In this document: positions 5,171 through 5,206 of the stretch, piece after piece
Numbering within the stretch: position 1 is the stretch's first letter
Layout of the letters: every line of letters begins with the position of its first letter
Origin: an uncultured Candidatus Saccharibacteria bacterium
GTDB lineage: Bacteria > Patescibacteriota > Saccharimonadia > Saccharimonadales > Saccharimonadaceae
Direction of reading: 5' to 3'
Length of the DNA stretch: 5,206 bases
Assembly (NCBI GenBank): GCA_937919305.1
Contig: CALFQW010000133.1
Location: forward strand, 1-5,206
Translations under genes and position numbers: made by a program
Notes under the pieces: generated by a model
The model's database searches: none
What the model was told of the DNA's origin: nothing
Seen by the model: the letters and a program-made list of their open reading frames with translations, nothing else

Positions 5171-5206
5171 AGAAAAGGGCGAGGGGGCTCGACGCCAACC
5201 CTCGCC
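5171..5206 (-). terminator. GC-rich hairpin upstream of the RT gene, terminator or end of a retron-like RNA
   Basis: On the minus strand, GGCGAGGG (5206-5199) pairs with CCCTCGCC (5185-5178). After a TT bulge, GGC (5196-5194) pairs with GCC (5188-5186) around a 5-nt loop. The T-rich tail CTTTTCT follows at 5177-5171. This is either an intrinsic terminator for an upstream minus-strand transcript or the last stem of an msr-msd-like RNA, and it may extend beyond the window. The ATG of the reverse transcriptase lies 11 bp past the tail, so the element could also act as an attenuator for that gene. Confidence 0.6.

Noticed and set aside
5160..5198. TTG start adding 13 residues to the RT
   Set aside because: The TTG lies in the loop side of a GC-rich hairpin with a T-rich tail that fits a terminator or RNA end; the ATG at 5159 leaves all RT motifs intact.
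1..5206. CRISPR array, tRNA or rRNA genes, insertion-sequence ends
   Set aside because: No regularly spaced direct repeats, no cloverleaf, no ribosomal RNA sequence, and no transposase gene with terminal inverted repeats were found on either strand.

Overview
The window looks like a bacterial accessory or mobile-element locus. GC content is close to half by eye, promoter-like hexamers are of the sigma-70 type, and two intrinsic terminators are clear. The coding genes have no convincing Shine-Dalgarno sequences and use many ATA isoleucine codons. I cannot name the phylum. Nothing looks like core metabolism: every gene handles nucleic acid.

Layout. Bases 1-700 contain no convincing protein gene. 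They hold two tandem, plus-strand, structured RNA units. The first (about 98-337, 5' end uncertain, possibly outside the window) ends in an 82-nt G-rich/C-rich hairpin followed by a terminator. The second (about 385-680) has its own promoter at 350-378, several near-perfect helices including a 15-bp stem, a multibranch domain with a GCAA-capped hairpin, an 83-nt G-rich/C-rich hairpin, and a terminator with a UUCG loop. The shared ground plan (small hairpins, then a G-rich/C-rich hairpin of about 82 nt, then a terminator) is the most unusual thing here.

A ParB/Spo0J-type protein (707-2041, minus) is convergent with the second RNA and divergent from a two-gene plus-strand operon. That operon encodes an endonuclease III-like HhH-GPD DNA glycosylase with Fe-S-type cysteines split by an insertion (2139-3491) and, 2 bp later, an HNH nuclease of the GCW...HR...DHLC...CxNxxHL type (3494-4066). 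A retron-type reverse transcriptase (4086-5159, minus) with a WLDD catalytic box and a VTG motif converges on the HNH gene. A strong GC-rich hairpin with a T-rich tail lies just upstream of the reverse transcriptase at the window edge, where retrons carry their msr-msd RNA.

Working idea (inference). The glycosylase and HNH nuclease form a base-sensing or base-excising DNA cleavage module. ParB may be a CTP-dependent DNA-binding scaffold or regulator. The reverse transcriptase, with an RNA lying mostly beyond the right edge or with the left-hand RNAs, may be a retron-like component. Whether these are one system or neighbouring modules cannot be decided from this window.
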